Of a stretch of DNA of 64,000 nucleotides, positions 33,079 to 42,371 are shown one piece after another. A model generated the notes under the pieces. It ran no database searches. It worked only from the letters and a program-made list of their open reading frames with translations, and was not told the DNA's origin. This DNA is from Polyangium sp. y55x31 (GTDB taxonomy: Bacteria; Myxococcota_A; Polyangia; Polyangiales; Polyangiaceae): assembly GCF_029946505.1 (NCBI RefSeq), contig NZ_JARZHG010000013.1, forward strand, positions 206,676 through 270,675, given 5' to 3'. Each line of letters begins with the position of its first letter. The stretch's first letter is position 1. The position numbers and the translations under genes were made by a program.

Positions 33079-35187
33079 ATGACCTCCAAGCAACCCCAAG
33101 GCGGCACATCGCAGGCGGACCGGGCAGCGCAAGACCGCGCACGCGGCATGATCGACCGGGTGATCTCGGATCGGTACCGCATCCGCGAGCTCATCGCGAT
33201 GGGCGGGATGGGCGCGGTCTACCGCGGCGAACACCTGCTGCTGAAGAAGCGCATCGCGATCAAGATCCTTCACCCGGAGACGGAAAACCTCCCGGAGCTC
33301 GTCAAGCGTTTCGAGCGGGAGGCGATCGCCGGCGCGCACATCCAGCACCCGAACGTCGCGAGCGCGACCGATTTCGGCAAGCTGCCCGATGGGAGCTACT
33401 TCCTCGTCATCGAGTACGTCAAGGGCAAGACGCTCCATCAGCTCTTGCAAGACGGCCCGCTCCCGCCGCGCCGCGCCGCGCGCTTGACGCGGCAGCTCGC
33501 CTCGGCCCTCGACGCGATCCACCGCCTCGACATCGTCCATCGCGACCTCAAGCCCCGCAACATCATGGTCGTCGACGGCCCGGCCGAGACCGTGAAGATC
33601 ATCGACCTCGGCCTCGCGAAGGTGAAGGTCAACGAGCTCTCCGCGGGCGAGCGAGAGCGGCAGGACTCGCGCGCCTCGATCGGCGACGACGACGACTACG
33701 GCAACCTCACCGTCGCCGGCACGATCTTCGGCACGATCGCGTATCTCTCGCCCGAGGCGGCCGACGGCATGGACGCGGTGGACGCGCGCAGCGATCTGTA
33801 TGCGGTCGGCCTGATGTTCTACGAGATGCTCTCGGGCAAACACCCGTTCACCGCGGTGAACCCCGTCGAGCTCTTCATGCAGCACCGGTTCCAGCCGCCG
33901 CCGCCGATCTCCGAGCGCTGCCCAGGCGTGACGGCGCCCGCGCCGCTCGAGGCGATCGCGCGGAAGCTACTCGAAAAGGTCCCGGCGAATCGATATCAGA
34001 CCGGGCAGGAGCTCGCCGCGGCGATCGACGAAGCATTGTGGGAGATGGGCCCTCCGGCCGAGGGCGAAGACGATGCGCCCCCGATGAGCGAGGGATACGA
34101 CGGCGAGGCGAGCATGCGCACGTCGGTCCCCTCGATGCGGCCGCCCTCGCTGTCGCAAAGGCCGCCCCCGGTGACGCCGTCGCAAAAACCGCCGGTGCCG
34201 TCGCAAAGGCCGGCCGCGCCGACGTTGCCCTCGGAAGGCACGGAGGCGCCCGTCTCGAAGCCGGTGGCGTCCGCGGCGAAGCCCATTTTGCCATTGGCAA
34301 TGCCGCTGTCCGCCGAACCGGCGGAGAAAGCGGCCGAGGCGCCGGTGGCCGACGAAATCGAGCTGACGGAGGCGCCGACGCCGTCCGTTCCAAAAAAGAA
34401 GAAATCGTCGACGTCCGCCGTGCTCACCGTGATCGTCGGCGTGGCGCTCGGTTGCGGCGCTGCGTATGCGGCCCTCGTGATGCAGAAGCGGAATGCGACG
34501 ACGACGTCGGTCGCGCCGCAAACGACGGTGACGGCGACAGCGACGGCGACGGCCGCGCCGAAGCCCCCCGCGCCCGCGGCCACGCCGACCGAGGTCGCGC
34601 CCGCGGCGTCGGCCGCGCCCGAGCCGGCGGTGTCCGCTGCCGCTGCTCCTGCGTCCACGATGTCGGCGGAGGCCATCGACGCGGCGAAGAAAAAATTCAA
34701 GGACGCATTCCGGTTCCAGGACTGGAGAGGCGCGAGCCGTGTCGTGGTCGACCTCGGCAAAGGCGCGCCGGAGGCGTTCAAGGATCGCGAATTCTCGCAG
34801 CTCGTGCAGGGCCTCGCCATTCAGCTCTCGCGGGAAAACGCGGACGCGGAGCTGCTCCAGCTCTTCGCCGACGACCTCGGCAGCGACGGGCTCGACATGC
34901 TCTATGCGTTCGTCGAGGGGCAAGGAAAGGCGCCGATCGCGGTGGCCGCGTCGAAGCTCCTGCAGGATGAAAAGAGGCTCGCCAAGGCGTCGCCGGCGAT
35001 GCGCATCGCGCTCGACCTCCGCAATGCCCAGTGCGTGGACAAACTCGGCCTGCTCGACCGCGCGCAGAAGGACGGCGACTTCCGCGCGCGCCTCGTGCTG
35101 GAGACGCTCGGGCGCGCGTGTTTTCCTCAGAACCCGAACGTCGAGAAGGTCATCTACGACCTCCGCACGCGTTTTCCCAAGCGGTGA
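33079..35187 (+). CDS. Transmembrane Ser/Thr protein kinase
   Basis: 702 residues. The kinase domain (about 32-320) has the Gly loop AMGGMGAVY, Lys62, HRDLKPRN at 154-161, and DLG (176-178) in place of DFG, seen in many bacterial kinases. A Pro/Ser/Glu-rich linker (about 330-435) follows, then one membrane helix (about 442-468). The C-terminal 230 residues start with a Thr/Ala/Pro-rich stretch and end in a helical domain (KKKFKDAFRFQDWRGASRVV) that should be outside the cytoplasm. This matches Pkn-type receptor kinases common in myxobacteria. The target and ligand are unknown. Confidence 0.92.
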   Translation: MTSKQPQGGTSQADRAAQDRARGMIDRVISDRYRIRELIAMGGMGAVYRGEHLLLKKRIAIKILHPETENLPELVKRFEREAIAGAHIQHPNVASATDFGKLPDGSYFLVIEYVKGKTLHQLLQDGPLPPRRAARLTRQLASALDAIHRLDIVHRDLKPRNIMVVDGPAETVKIIDLGLAKVKVNELSAGERERQDSRASIGDDDDYGNLTVAGTIFGTIAYLSPEAADGMDAVDARSDLYAVGLMFYEMLSGKHPFTAVNPVELFMQHRFQPPPPISERCPGVTAPAPLEAIARKLLEKVPANRYQTGQELAAAIDEALWEMGPPAEGEDDAPPMSEGYDGEASMRTSVPSMRPPSLSQRPPPVTPSQKPPVPSQRPAAPTLPSEGTEAPVSKPVASAAKPILPLAMPLSAEPAEKAAEAPVADEIELTEAPTPSVPKKKKSSTSAVLTVIVGVALGCGAAYAALVMQKRNATTTSVAPQTTVTATATATAAPKPPAPAATPTEVAPAASAAPEPAVSAAAAPASTMSAEAIDAAKKKFKDAFRFQDWRGASRVVVDLGKGAPEAFKDREFSQLVQGLAIQLSRENADAELLQLFADDLGSDGLDMLYAFVEGQGKAPIAVAASKLLQDEKRLAKASPAMRIALDLRNAQCVDKLGLLDRAQKDGDFRARLVLETLGRACFPQNPNVEKVIYDLRTRFPKR

Positions 35188-35190
35188 CGG

Positions 35191-36213
35191 TCACTTCTCG
35201 CTGACCAGAAGCTCGGGGTCGATCCGGACCTCGAAAAAGTTCATGCGCCAATCGAGGTGCGCCCCATTCGTGCGGCCCGTCATCCCGACGCGCGCGACGG
35301 TTTGACCCTGCTTGACCTCGTCCCCCACCTTGGCAGCGAAGCCGTTCAGGTGGATGAAGGTCGACGTCAAACCCTGCCCGTGATCGATGATGAGCGTATC
35401 CCCGCTCAGAGGCAGGTTTTTCTCGGCGAACACCACCGTGCCGCAGGCCGGCGCGCGCACGGGCGTCCCCGTGGGCACCGCGATATCGACGCCCCAGTGG
35501 ATCCCGCCGTCCGTGCCATTGAGCAAGCGCGGCTGCCCGTACCGCGAGGTCACCTTGCCCTTCGAGGGCCAGATGAAGCTCTCCTTGAAGCAGGTCTTTT
35601 TCGTGTACTTCTTCCGGATCGCGTCGAGCTTTTGCTCGGCCTGCGTGAGCTTGACCCGCGTGGGCATGTCGAGCTCGACCATGTCCTTCGGCAGGTTGTC
35701 GATCTTGTCGGTCTCGAACGTGCGTTGCTCCACGTCGAAGACACGTTCGAGCACCTGGCCGTCCTCGAACGTGATCGTCATCTTCTCCTGCTTCGGCGCG
35801 TTGCGCCCGAAGGCGATCAAGAAATCACCCTCGTCGCTCACGATGGCGCGATGCCCGGGGAAGGCCATTTTGCGCAATTTCCCGTCGAGCTTCGCGCGGA
35901 GGAGCCCGCCCTGGGTGGCGCGTCCGTCGAGCGTGAGGCGGCTCGGATCCGCGAGCGGGGCAGCATCCTGCGCGCCCGCATCCGGCGGTTCGGCGCTCGC
36001 CGCGGCGGGGGCTGCGGCGGAAGGGGCCGCGCTCGCGCTCGGCGTGGGAGCCGCGGCGGCGGGCTCGGTCGAGGCGGAGGGGGCCGTCCACACGACCGGC
36101 GGGGCCGAGCTGGGGGGCGGCGCGGCCGTGGAACCTGCGGGCGATCCCGAAGGACCACCGCGCTCGCATGCCGTGAGGAGAAGGGCGCAGGCGAGGAGAG
36201 CGGTGATTCGCAT
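35191..36213 (-). CDS. M23-family peptidoglycan endopeptidase, lipoprotein
   Basis: 340 residues from ATG 36213 with lipobox LLTAC (Cys16), then an Ala/Pro/Ser spacer (about 20-100). A middle domain (about 100-205) precedes the LytM core: SRYGQPRLLNGTDGGIHWGVD (HxxxD zinc ligands), GTVVFAEKNLPLSGDTLIID, STFIHLNGF and HLDWRM in place of the commoner HLHFE. It should cut cell-wall peptide cross-links from the outer membrane side. It is convergent with the kinase (3-base gap). Confidence 0.9.
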   Translation of the reverse strand: MRITALLACALLLTACERGGPSGSPAGSTAAPPPSSAPPVVWTAPSASTEPAAAAPTPSASAAPSAAAPAAASAEPPDAGAQDAAPLADPSRLTLDGRATQGGLLRAKLDGKLRKMAFPGHRAIVSDEGDFLIAFGRNAPKQEKMTITFEDGQVLERVFDVEQRTFETDKIDNLPKDMVELDMPTRVKLTQAEQKLDAIRKKYTKKTCFKESFIWPSKGKVTSRYGQPRLLNGTDGGIHWGVDIAVPTGTPVRAPACGTVVFAEKNLPLSGDTLIIDHGQGLTSTFIHLNGFAAKVGDEVKQGQTVARVGMTGRTNGAHLDWRMNFFEVRIDPELLVSEK

Positions 36214-36309
36214 GAGGGCATCGTGCCAGAGCACGTGCGCCGGCACGAGACGAGAGCACGACGCCTGCGCCCTCATGTCCGGGGCGTAATGCCGAAACAG
36301 GAAAAATAC

Positions 36310-36582
36310 TCAATCGCGTTGGAATCGCTGCCGCGAGCGCTCCTTCGCTTTCTCTGCCTCGATGTCGCGATCCCGTGGCTCCGCCGTCGTCGTGAGGGAT
36401 TGCATGAGCACGCGCGCCACGGCCGCGACGTCTTCCACGGCTTTGTCGAACGCGGCTTCGTTGGCCCGTGACGGCTTGTTGAAGCCGCTCAGCTTGCGGA
36501 CGAACTGCAGCGACGCGGCGCGGATCTCCTCCTCGGTGGCGGGGGGCTCGAAGTTGAACAGGGTCTTGATGTTCCGGCACAT
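36310..36582 (-). CDS. DUF2277 domain protein
   Basis: 90 residues starting MCRNIKTLFNFEPPATEEEI, the diagnostic start of the DUF2277 family, followed by FVRKLSGFNKPSRANEAAFD. Members are small and found near uncharacterised metabolic genes; no function is established. It follows the ECF42-type sigma factor by 14 bases on the same strand and is likely co-transcribed. Confidence 0.85.
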   Translation of the reverse strand: MCRNIKTLFNFEPPATEEEIRAASLQFVRKLSGFNKPSRANEAAFDKAVEDVAAVARVLMQSLTTTAEPRDRDIEAEKAKERSRQRFQRD

Positions 36583-36596
36583 GGGCGTCTCCTGGG

Positions 36597-37877
36597 TCAA
36601 TCCGTGCGAGCCGAGGCGCGCGCGCAGGCGGCGGCGCGTTCGAGCAGAAGGGCGCGCTCGCGGGTGTTTCGCGCGAGGGACGCGGCGCGCTCGAACTCCA
36701 CGCGTGCCTCGGCATCGCGGCCGAGCTTCGCGAGCAGGTCGCCGCGTACGCTCGGCAAGAGGTGGTAACTCGCGAGCGAGGGCTCCGAGACCAACGTGTC
36801 GACGAGCATGAGCCCCGCGGCCGGGCCGAACGCCATCGAGAACGCGACGGCGCGGTTCAGCTCGACCACGGGCGAGCCCGTGATCTCCGCGAGCGCCGTG
36901 TACAGCGCCGCGATGCGGATCCAGTCCGTCTCCTCCGCAGCGCGCGCGCGCGCGTGGCAAGCGGCGATCGCGGCTTGCAGCGCGTACGGCCCCTGCGCGC
37001 CCCCGAGCGCCTCCGCGCGCGAGAGCGCCGTGAGGCCGCGGCGGATGAGCAATTGGTCCCAGCGCGCGCGGTTCTGATCGAGCAAGAGGATCGGCTCGCC
37101 CGAAGGCCCGACCCTCGCCCGCGCGCGTGACGCCTGGATCTCCATGAGCGCGACGAGCCCGTGGACCTCCGGCTCCTTCGGGAGCAGCTCGGCCAGGATG
37201 CGGCCGAGGCGCAGCGCGTCCTCGCAGAGCGCGGGCCGCATCACGTCGTCGCCGGCCGTCGCCGAATACCCCTCGTTGAAGACCAGGTAAATCACCTGGA
37301 GCACCGACGACAAACGGGCCGCGAGCTCCTCGCCGCGCGGGACTTCGAACGGGACCTTCGCTTCGGCGAGCGTGCGTTTGGCGCGGACGATGCGCTGGGC
37401 CACGGTCGGCTCCGGGACCAGGTACGCGCGCGCGATCTCCTCGGTCGTGAGGCCGCCGAGGAGGCGCAGCGTGAGCGCGACGCGCGCCTCGGTCGACAGC
37501 ACGGGATGACAGGCGGTGAACACGAGGCGGAGGAGATCGTCGCCCACGTCCTCGTCGATCGCGGCTTCGAGGTCGGGCGCGGCGGCTTGTTGATCGGCCT
37601 CGATCGCGTGGCCGATCTCCTCGTGCTTGCGCTCGATCCGCTTGCTCCGGCGCATGACGTCGATCGCGCGGTGCTTCGCGGTGGCCATGAGCCAGGCGCC
37701 CGGGTTTTCCGGGATGCCCGACGCGGGCCACCGCTCGAGCGCGGCGACGAGCGCGTCCTGCGCGAGCTCCTCGGCGAGGCCGACGTCTCGCACGATCCGA
37801 GCGAGCCCGGCGATGAGCTTCGCCGACTCGATCCGGAAGACTGCGTCGATCGCCCGGTGCGTCGCTGTGGCCGTCAC
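36597..37877 (-). CDS. ECF42-type RNA polymerase sigma factor with C-terminal TPR-like extension
   Basis: 426 residues, far longer than ordinary ECF sigma factors (about 190). Residues 1-190 hold region 2 (AEELAQDALVAALERWPASG, NPGAWLMATAKHRAIDVMRR) and region 4 (LRLLGGLTTEEIARAYLV). Then a DUF6596-type helical extension includes the conserved VFNEGYSA and ends in TPR-like repeats. In the ECF42 group this extension is needed for function and no anti-sigma factor is known. The genomic partner, a DGPF/YCII protein, lies immediately upstream, as is typical for the group. Confidence 0.93.
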   Translation of the reverse strand: MTATATHRAIDAVFRIESAKLIAGLARIVRDVGLAEELAQDALVAALERWPASGIPENPGAWLMATAKHRAIDVMRRSKRIERKHEEIGHAIEADQQAAAPDLEAAIDEDVGDDLLRLVFTACHPVLSTEARVALTLRLLGGLTTEEIARAYLVPEPTVAQRIVRAKRTLAEAKVPFEVPRGEELAARLSSVLQVIYLVFNEGYSATAGDDVMRPALCEDALRLGRILAELLPKEPEVHGLVALMEIQASRARARVGPSGEPILLLDQNRARWDQLLIRRGLTALSRAEALGGAQGPYALQAAIAACHARARAAEETDWIRIAALYTALAEITGSPVVELNRAVAFSMAFGPAAGLMLVDTLVSEPSLASYHLLPSVRGDLLAKLGRDAEARVEFERAASLARNTRERALLLERAAACARASARTD

Positions 37878-37928
37878 GGAGGCGGATCAGAGCATCTTCC
37901 TCCGCCCGCGCAAGGTCGGCGAACGCTT

Positions 37929-37954
37929 GGGGCTCAAACCCCTGGGTTTGCCCC
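37929..37954 (-). terminator. Bulged stem-loop between the YCII and sigma genes
   Basis: On the plus strand GGGG-CT-CAAACCC faces GGGTTTG-CCCC, giving 4 + 7 paired bases around a 2-base bulge. It sits 2 bases past the stop of the YCII gene and 52 bases upstream of the sigma start. It may attenuate read-through from the YCII genes into the sigma factor, or stabilise the mRNA end. Confidence 0.45.
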
Positions 37955-37956
37955 CG

Positions 37957-38394
37957 TCACTTCTTGCCGGCGCGTTGCTCCTCCGCGGCGCGGAGCTCCG
38001 CCTCCTTCGCGCGCCACTCGCCCGTGGGATCAACCGGCGCGAAGTCCTCCGGCGAGAACACCTGCCGGATCTCGACCTCGCTGTCCGTGTACATGGGGTT
38101 CGGCATCCGCTTGACCCACTCGATCGCCTCTTCCTTCGACCGCACCTGCCAGATCCAGAAGCCCGAGACGAGCTCCTTGGTCTCGGTGAAGGGCCCGTCG
38201 ATCACGGTCCGGTTCGCCCCCGAGAACTGCACGCGGGCGCCCTTCGAGCTCGGGTGCAGCCCCTCGCCCGCGAGCATCACGCCGGCCTTCACCAGCTCCT
38301 CGTTGTACTTCATCATCGCCGCGAGCAGCTCCTCGCTGGGAAGCGTGCCGGCTTCGCTGTCCTGGGTGGCCTTGACCAGAATCATGAACTTCAT
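37957..38394 (-). CDS. YCII-related (DGPF) protein 1
   Basis: 145 residues, MKFMILVKATQDSEAGTLPS, then the family motif TVIDGPFTETKELVSGFWIW. YCII-like proteins adopt a ferredoxin-like dimer. The DGPF subgroup is the conserved partner of ECF42 sigma factors and is regulated by or feeds into them; its enzymatic role, if any, is unknown. It lies directly upstream of the ECF42 gene. Confidence 0.9.
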   Translation of the reverse strand: MKFMILVKATQDSEAGTLPSEELLAAMMKYNEELVKAGVMLAGEGLHPSSKGARVQFSGANRTVIDGPFTETKELVSGFWIWQVRSKEEAIEWVKRMPNPMYTDSEVEIRQVFSPEDFAPVDPTGEWRAKEAELRAAEEQRAGKK

Positions 38395-38459
38395 CGTCGT
38401 CTCTCCTTTTTGACTTCAGCTACACGTCGAACGAGCGCCGTTGGGATCGACAAGCTCCT

Positions 38460-38891
38460 CTACTTTTTTTTCCAGAACGTTCGAAGCCACGTCGGGGCCG
38501 CCTTCTCGACGATGGCCATCATCTCGGGCGGAATGTCCTCCGCGTTCGTCATCGGCAGGATGGTGAGGATGTCGTCGTGGCCGATCCCCGTAGGGCAGCG
38601 CAGGGCCCATTCGATGGCCTCTTCCCGACTGTTCACGTCGATCAGGTAAAACCCGCCGACGAGCTCCTTCGTCTCGACGAACGGCCCGTCGAGCACGACC
38701 CGCTTTCCGTCCTTGATGCCCAGGCGCGCGCCCTGCCTGCCCGGGTTCACGCCCTCGGACGTCACGAGCACGCCGGCCTTCGTCAGGTCCTCGTTGAACT
38801 TCATGTAGGCCGCGATGAGCTCGTCGCTCGGCGGAGCTCCCTCGGTCTTCGGGGCGTTCGGATCGGGGGCGGCGCAAATCATGAATCGCAT
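38460..38891 (-). CDS. YCII-related (DGPF) protein 2
   Basis: 143 residues, paralogue of the neighbouring protein (MRFMICAAPDPNAPKTEGAP; VVLDGPFVETKELVGGFYLI; SREEAIEWALRCP). The two share the whole fold, with divergence in the C-terminal 30 residues. It is the first gene of the probable DGPF-DGPF-ECF42-DUF2277 transcript and is divergent from the ArsR gene. Confidence 0.9.
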   Translation of the reverse strand: MRFMICAAPDPNAPKTEGAPPSDELIAAYMKFNEDLTKAGVLVTSEGVNPGRQGARLGIKDGKRVVLDGPFVETKELVGGFYLIDVNSREEAIEWALRCPTGIGHDDILTILPMTNAEDIPPEMMAIVEKAAPTWLRTFWKKK

Positions 38892-39073
38892 GGTCGTCTC
38901 TCCTTCTCTCCGCTTGCTCGGGCTGGGCTCCCCGGCTGGGCTTCATCGTGACGACGACCGAAGGGAGCCCAGATCGACACGCCCCCAAAATTTTTTTGTC
39001 TGTCCGGCAGAACACTTAACCGTTTGCCAAACTATTTCTTGACAACCCCGGGTCGGCGGCGATACTTAGGCAC
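38892..39073. promoter_or_regulatory. Divergent control region of the DGPF and ArsR genes
   Basis: The sequence is more A/T-rich here. For the ArsR gene: -35 TTGACA at 39039-39044 and a TACTTA-like -10 at 39063-39068 (spacer 18), placing the start of transcription near the GTG at 39074 (leaderless or nearly so). A 5-1-5 dyad GTTTG-C-CAAAC lies at 39022-39032, and the half-site TTAACC occurs at 39016-39021 and again at 39078-39083 inside the coding start. TTAACC-type half sites fit ArsR repressors of SRPBCC genes, so autoregulation is plausible. Confidence 0.5.
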
Positions 39074-39421
39074 GTGCTTAACCAAAGCGCGTCCCTCGAT
39101 CGTATGTTCCAGGCGCTCGCGGATCCGACCCGTCGGATCATGATCGAGCGGTTGAGCCGTGGGCCGGCCTCGGTGAGTGAGCTCGCCGAGCCGCTTTCCA
39201 TGTCGCTGCCGGCGGTGATGCAGCACCTTTCGGTGCTGGAGACGAGTGGCCTCGTGCGCTCGGAGAAAGCCGGGCGGGTGCGGACCTGCCGGCTCGAGCC
39301 CGCGGCGCTGCGGACGGCCGAGCGATGGATCGCCGAAAGGCGAGCGAGCTGGGAGCGCTGCTTCGATCGGCTCGGCGAATACCTCGCCGCGCACCCCGAC
39401 GAACCCGACCCGAAGGAATGA
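39074..39421 (+). CDS. ArsR-family winged-helix regulator
   Basis: 115 residues from GTG 39074. The winged helix is typical: MFQALADPTRRIMIERLSRG, SVSELAEPLSMSLPAVMQHL and LETSGLVRSEKAGRVRTCRL. It lacks the ELCV(C)DL metal motif, so it belongs to the non-metal ArsR subgroup that pairs with AHSA1/SRPBCC genes. The partner gene follows by 3 bases. It is divergent from the DGPF/ECF42 transcript. Confidence 0.93.
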   Translation: MLNQSASLDRMFQALADPTRRIMIERLSRGPASVSELAEPLSMSLPAVMQHLSVLETSGLVRSEKAGRVRTCRLEPAALRTAERWIAERRASWERCFDRLGEYLAAHPDEPDPKE

Positions 39422-39424
39422 ACC

Positions 39425-39889
39425 ATGACCGAACGATCCGTCACGCATACGACCTTCGTCATCGAGCGGCTTTACCCGGCCTCCCCGGCGCGCGTGTTCG
39501 CGGCCTTCTCGACGGCGGCGGAGAAGCAAAAGTGGTTCGGCTGCCACGAAGGCGCCACGCACGAGCTCGATTTCCGCGTCGGAGGCCGCGAGATGTATCG
39601 AGGGGGGCCCAAAGGGGGGCCGATTTATACGAATGAGACCCGTTATCAGGACATCGTCCCGAACCAGCGAATCGTCTACACGTACGAGATGCACCGCGAC
39701 GAGACGCGGATCTCGGTCTCGCTGGTGACGATCGAGCTGAAAGCCGAGGGCAAAGGGACGCGGTTCGTGTTCACCGAGCAGGGCGCGTTCCTCGACGGGC
39801 ACGACGCGCCGGAGGGGCGCGAGCACGGGACGAAGGTCGGGCTCGACAAACTCGGCGAAGGGCTCGCGCGCGAAGCCGCCGCCGCTTGA
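39425..39889 (+). CDS. SRPBCC/AHSA1-like (START-fold) protein
   Basis: 154 residues with the Activator-of-Hsp90-homologue pattern: [43 protein letters not shown] and [20 protein letters not shown]. This START-like cavity fold binds small hydrophobic ligands. These genes are very often in operons with ArsR regulators as here; the ligand is unknown. Confidence 0.92.
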   Translation: MTERSVTHTTFVIERLYPASPARVFAAFSTAAEKQKWFGCHEGATHELDFRVGGREMYRGGPKGGPIYTNETRYQDIVPNQRIVYTYEMHRDETRISVSLVTIELKAEGKGTRFVFTEQGAFLDGHDAPEGREHGTKVGLDKLGEGLAREAAAA

Positions 39890-39895
39890 CCTCGG

Positions 39896-40759
39896 TCAGC
39901 CCTGTCCTTCGTCGGGATCCTTGATCGAGGGGATCGGTCGACCGCTGTCGCGCCACGTGACCGCGGCCTTCCAGCCTTGCTCCTCGCTCATCTTCTTGAA
40001 CCACATCCCCTCCGGTGAATGCCGGGTGATGCCGTCGAAGAGCGTGGCGATCATCTGCGTATTGGCGAGGCCCATGTTCTCGTAGGCCTGGTTGATCAAG
40101 AGCTTCTGCATCATGAGCTGGTTTCTCGGCACGCCGCTCATGCGCTCGGCGAGCGCCTCGACACGCGCGTCGAGCCCCGAGGCCGGCACCGCGTCGAGCA
40201 CGAGCCCCATGGCCTTCGCCTCGACGCCGTTCACGAGATCGCCGGTGAGCAGCATTCGTTTGGCGCCCTCGACCCCGAGGCGATACACCCACATCGCCGT
40301 CGTGGGACAGCCCCACACGCGGGCCGGCGGATAGCCGATCAACGCGTCCTCGGCCATCACCACGAGGTCGCAGCAGAGCGCGATGTCGCTGCCGCCGGCG
40401 ACCGCATGACCGTGCACCTTGCAGATCGTGGGTTTGTAGCTCCGCCACAGGCTCATGAAGTCGTCCGTGAAGCGCTTCATGAGCCGATAATCGAGCATGG
40501 GATCCCAGGGCATTTTCTGGATGCCGATGGTGCGACCCTCGCCCTCCGCGAAGAGGGCGAGGTCGTAGCCGGCGCAAAACGATGCGCCCGCGCCGTCGAG
40601 CACGAGGACGTGGACGCCGTCGTCGTCGTTCGCCCGCTCGACGGCCGCGCGGATCTCCCCGGGCATTTCGTCGGTGATGGCATTGCGACGATCGGGGCGG
40701 TTCAGCGTGATCCGCGCGATGCGGCCCTCGGTGCGGTAGAGGAGAGTTTTGTAGGACAT
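39896..40759 (-). CDS. Enoyl-CoA hydratase/isomerase family protein
   Basis: 287 residues from ATG 40759. The crotonase fold shows [33 protein letters not shown] (first oxyanion-hole region) and [20 protein letters not shown] (second), then [17 protein letters not shown]. The usual catalytic Glu pair is not evident (the second block reads ARVWG), so the reaction may be other than hydration. Convergent with the SRPBCC gene. Confidence 0.88.
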   Translation of the reverse strand: MSYKTLLYRTEGRIARITLNRPDRRNAITDEMPGEIRAAVERANDDDGVHVLVLDGAGASFCAGYDLALFAEGEGRTIGIQKMPWDPMLDYRLMKRFTDDFMSLWRSYKPTICKVHGHAVAGGSDIALCCDLVVMAEDALIGYPPARVWGCPTTAMWVYRLGVEGAKRMLLTGDLVNGVEAKAMGLVLDAVPASGLDARVEALAERMSGVPRNQLMMQKLLINQAYENMGLANTQMIATLFDGITRHSPEGMWFKKMSEEQGWKAAVTWRDSGRPIPSIKDPDEGQG

Positions 40760-40761
40760 GC

Positions 40762-41301
40762 TCAGAGTTTGTCCGCGACGAGGATCTCGATCGCCGTGCA
40801 GGTGAGCTCGTCGCGCCGGGACTGGACGAGGTCGGTGTCGCACTCCTCGTTCATGCTCAGCATGACGTCGGCGGAGTGGGTGCGGCTCTCCAGGCGCAAG
40901 CCCGTCTCGGTCTCGACGAGCGGGCCCTCGATCAGCGTGAGCGCGCAGATGTCGGTGGTGCCCGACGCGGTCTCGATGTGGCGGACCCAGCCGTTCCCCT
41001 CGTTGATGAAGCTCTCGAAGAGATTGGCGCTCTCCTCGCACGTGGTCGCGTCGGTGCACGCGCGATAGGCGAGGAAGGGCGTGCCGAACAGAAGCTCTTC
41101 GGTCAGGCGGAAGAACGTGTCGCCACCCGTCACGTCGGTTCCGGGCCCCGTGCAGCCCATCTCGTCCCTCGTGTGGCTCGTGACCTTGTACGTGCCCTCG
41201 AAGGGGTTTGCCTCGTCCGGCTCCGGATCGGCGCTGTCGCCGCAGCCAGTGGCGAACGCGAGAAAGCACGAAAGCAACGTGATGGAGAGTGCGCGTGTCA
41301 T
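40762..41301 (-). CDS. Hypothetical lipoprotein
   Basis: 179 residues from ATG 41301 (GGGAGG site). The signal peptide ends in lipobox FATGC (Cys20). The mature part is beta-rich and acidic with several cysteines ([40 protein letters not shown]). It resembles lipocalin-like myxobacterial lipoproteins only in general style. Its stop lies 2 bases from the enoyl-CoA hydratase start, so the two are probably one transcript. Function unknown. Confidence 0.7.
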   Translation of the reverse strand: MTRALSITLLSCFLAFATGCGDSADPEPDEANPFEGTYKVTSHTRDEMGCTGPGTDVTGGDTFFRLTEELLFGTPFLAYRACTDATTCEESANLFESFINEGNGWVRHIETASGTTDICALTLIEGPLVETETGLRLESRTHSADVMLSMNEECDTDLVQSRRDELTCTAIEILVADKL

Positions 41302-41417
41302 GGAACCTCCCTGGAGAACGGACAGGTCGATACTGTAAACCACGTCGTTTGGACCTCACAACATCTGCCGTGCCACGAAGTGGCTGCCCCGCCGCGTTTT
41401 CGTCGTAGAATGAAGGC

Positions 41418-42371
41418 GTGAGGTCCGTGCCCCCGCGCGCCCTGGGCTCCGCGATCGTGATCGTCGCTGCGGCGTCGATCGCGATCGGCGCCGCGCAGCG
41501 CGGGGCGCGTTCGAGCACGAACGAAGGGGCGTCCGCCGCGCCGGTGACGTCCGCGCTCCGGATCGGATCGCTGCCGGGCGTCGCGTCCGTGCTCGCTCCC
41601 GCGCCGAGCGACGCGCCCGCGGCCGCGAGCCCGCCGGAGGCGCCGCCCGTGCCTGCGCGTTGCGCGCCGGAGCCTGCGATCGAGGTGCGCGTGGTCGAGC
41701 CTCCGCCCGCGACGGAGCTCTTTCGCCTCGCCAAGGAAAAACCCGAGGCGCTCGGCTCGGCATCGGTAGGTTCACCCACGCGGGGATTGTTGTTCGGCGG
41801 TGTGGAACTCAAGGATTCCGAGGGCATTCTGCGCGCAGGCGGCTATGGTTGGGGCACGGAGCTCGTCATTCGTTCGATCGAGCGCGCGGTGCGGGAGGTG
41901 CGGCGGTGTTTTCCGGATTCACCCCGGCTCTACGTCGGCGACATCGCCCGCGAGCGCGGCGGCTGGCTCAAGCCCCACCGCAGCCATCAATCGGGGCTCG
42001 ATGCGGACATCGGATATTACTACAAATCGCAGGCGACCTGGTACCAGCGCGCCACGGCGCAGAACCTCGACGCGGCGCGGACCTGGGCGCTCGTGCGGGC
42101 GCTGATCGAGGGAGGCAACGTCGAGATGATCTTCATCGACGTCTCGATTCAGCGCCTCTTGCATGCGCACGTCGCGACCCTGCCCGAAGGCGAGCGGCCG
42201 CCCGAGGACGTTTTTCCGACCCCCACGAAGCGCGACACGATCATTCGCCACGCCTGGGGGCACGCGACGCATTTTCACGTCCGCTTCCGGGATCCGGCGG
42301 CGGTGGCGCTCGGGCAGCGGCTCGCGGACATCCTGCCGCGGCTCCGCGGGGCGCGGCGGGCGCCCCGTTGA
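41418..42371 (+). CDS. Penicillin-insensitive murein endopeptidase (MepA-like)
   Basis: 317 residues from GTG 41418. An N-terminal hydrophobic segment (about 10-26) and a Pro/Ala spacer lead to the LAS-type core. Zinc ligands fit SHQSGLDAD (His190, Asp197) and [13 protein letters not shown] (second His set near 281-285), with the region GWLKPHRSH before them. MepA cuts D-alanyl-meso-diaminopimelyl cross-links in murein. It is likely secreted or membrane-anchored to the periplasm. Convergent with the copper monooxygenase with no gap. Confidence 0.85.
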   Translation: MRSVPPRALGSAIVIVAAASIAIGAAQRGARSSTNEGASAAPVTSALRIGSLPGVASVLAPAPSDAPAAASPPEAPPVPARCAPEPAIEVRVVEPPPATELFRLAKEKPEALGSASVGSPTRGLLFGGVELKDSEGILRAGGYGWGTELVIRSIERAVREVRRCFPDSPRLYVGDIARERGGWLKPHRSHQSGLDADIGYYYKSQATWYQRATAQNLDAARTWALVRALIEGGNVEMIFIDVSIQRLLHAHVATLPEGERPPEDVFPTPTKRDTIIRHAWGHATHFHVRFRDPAAVALGQRLADILPRLRGARRAPR

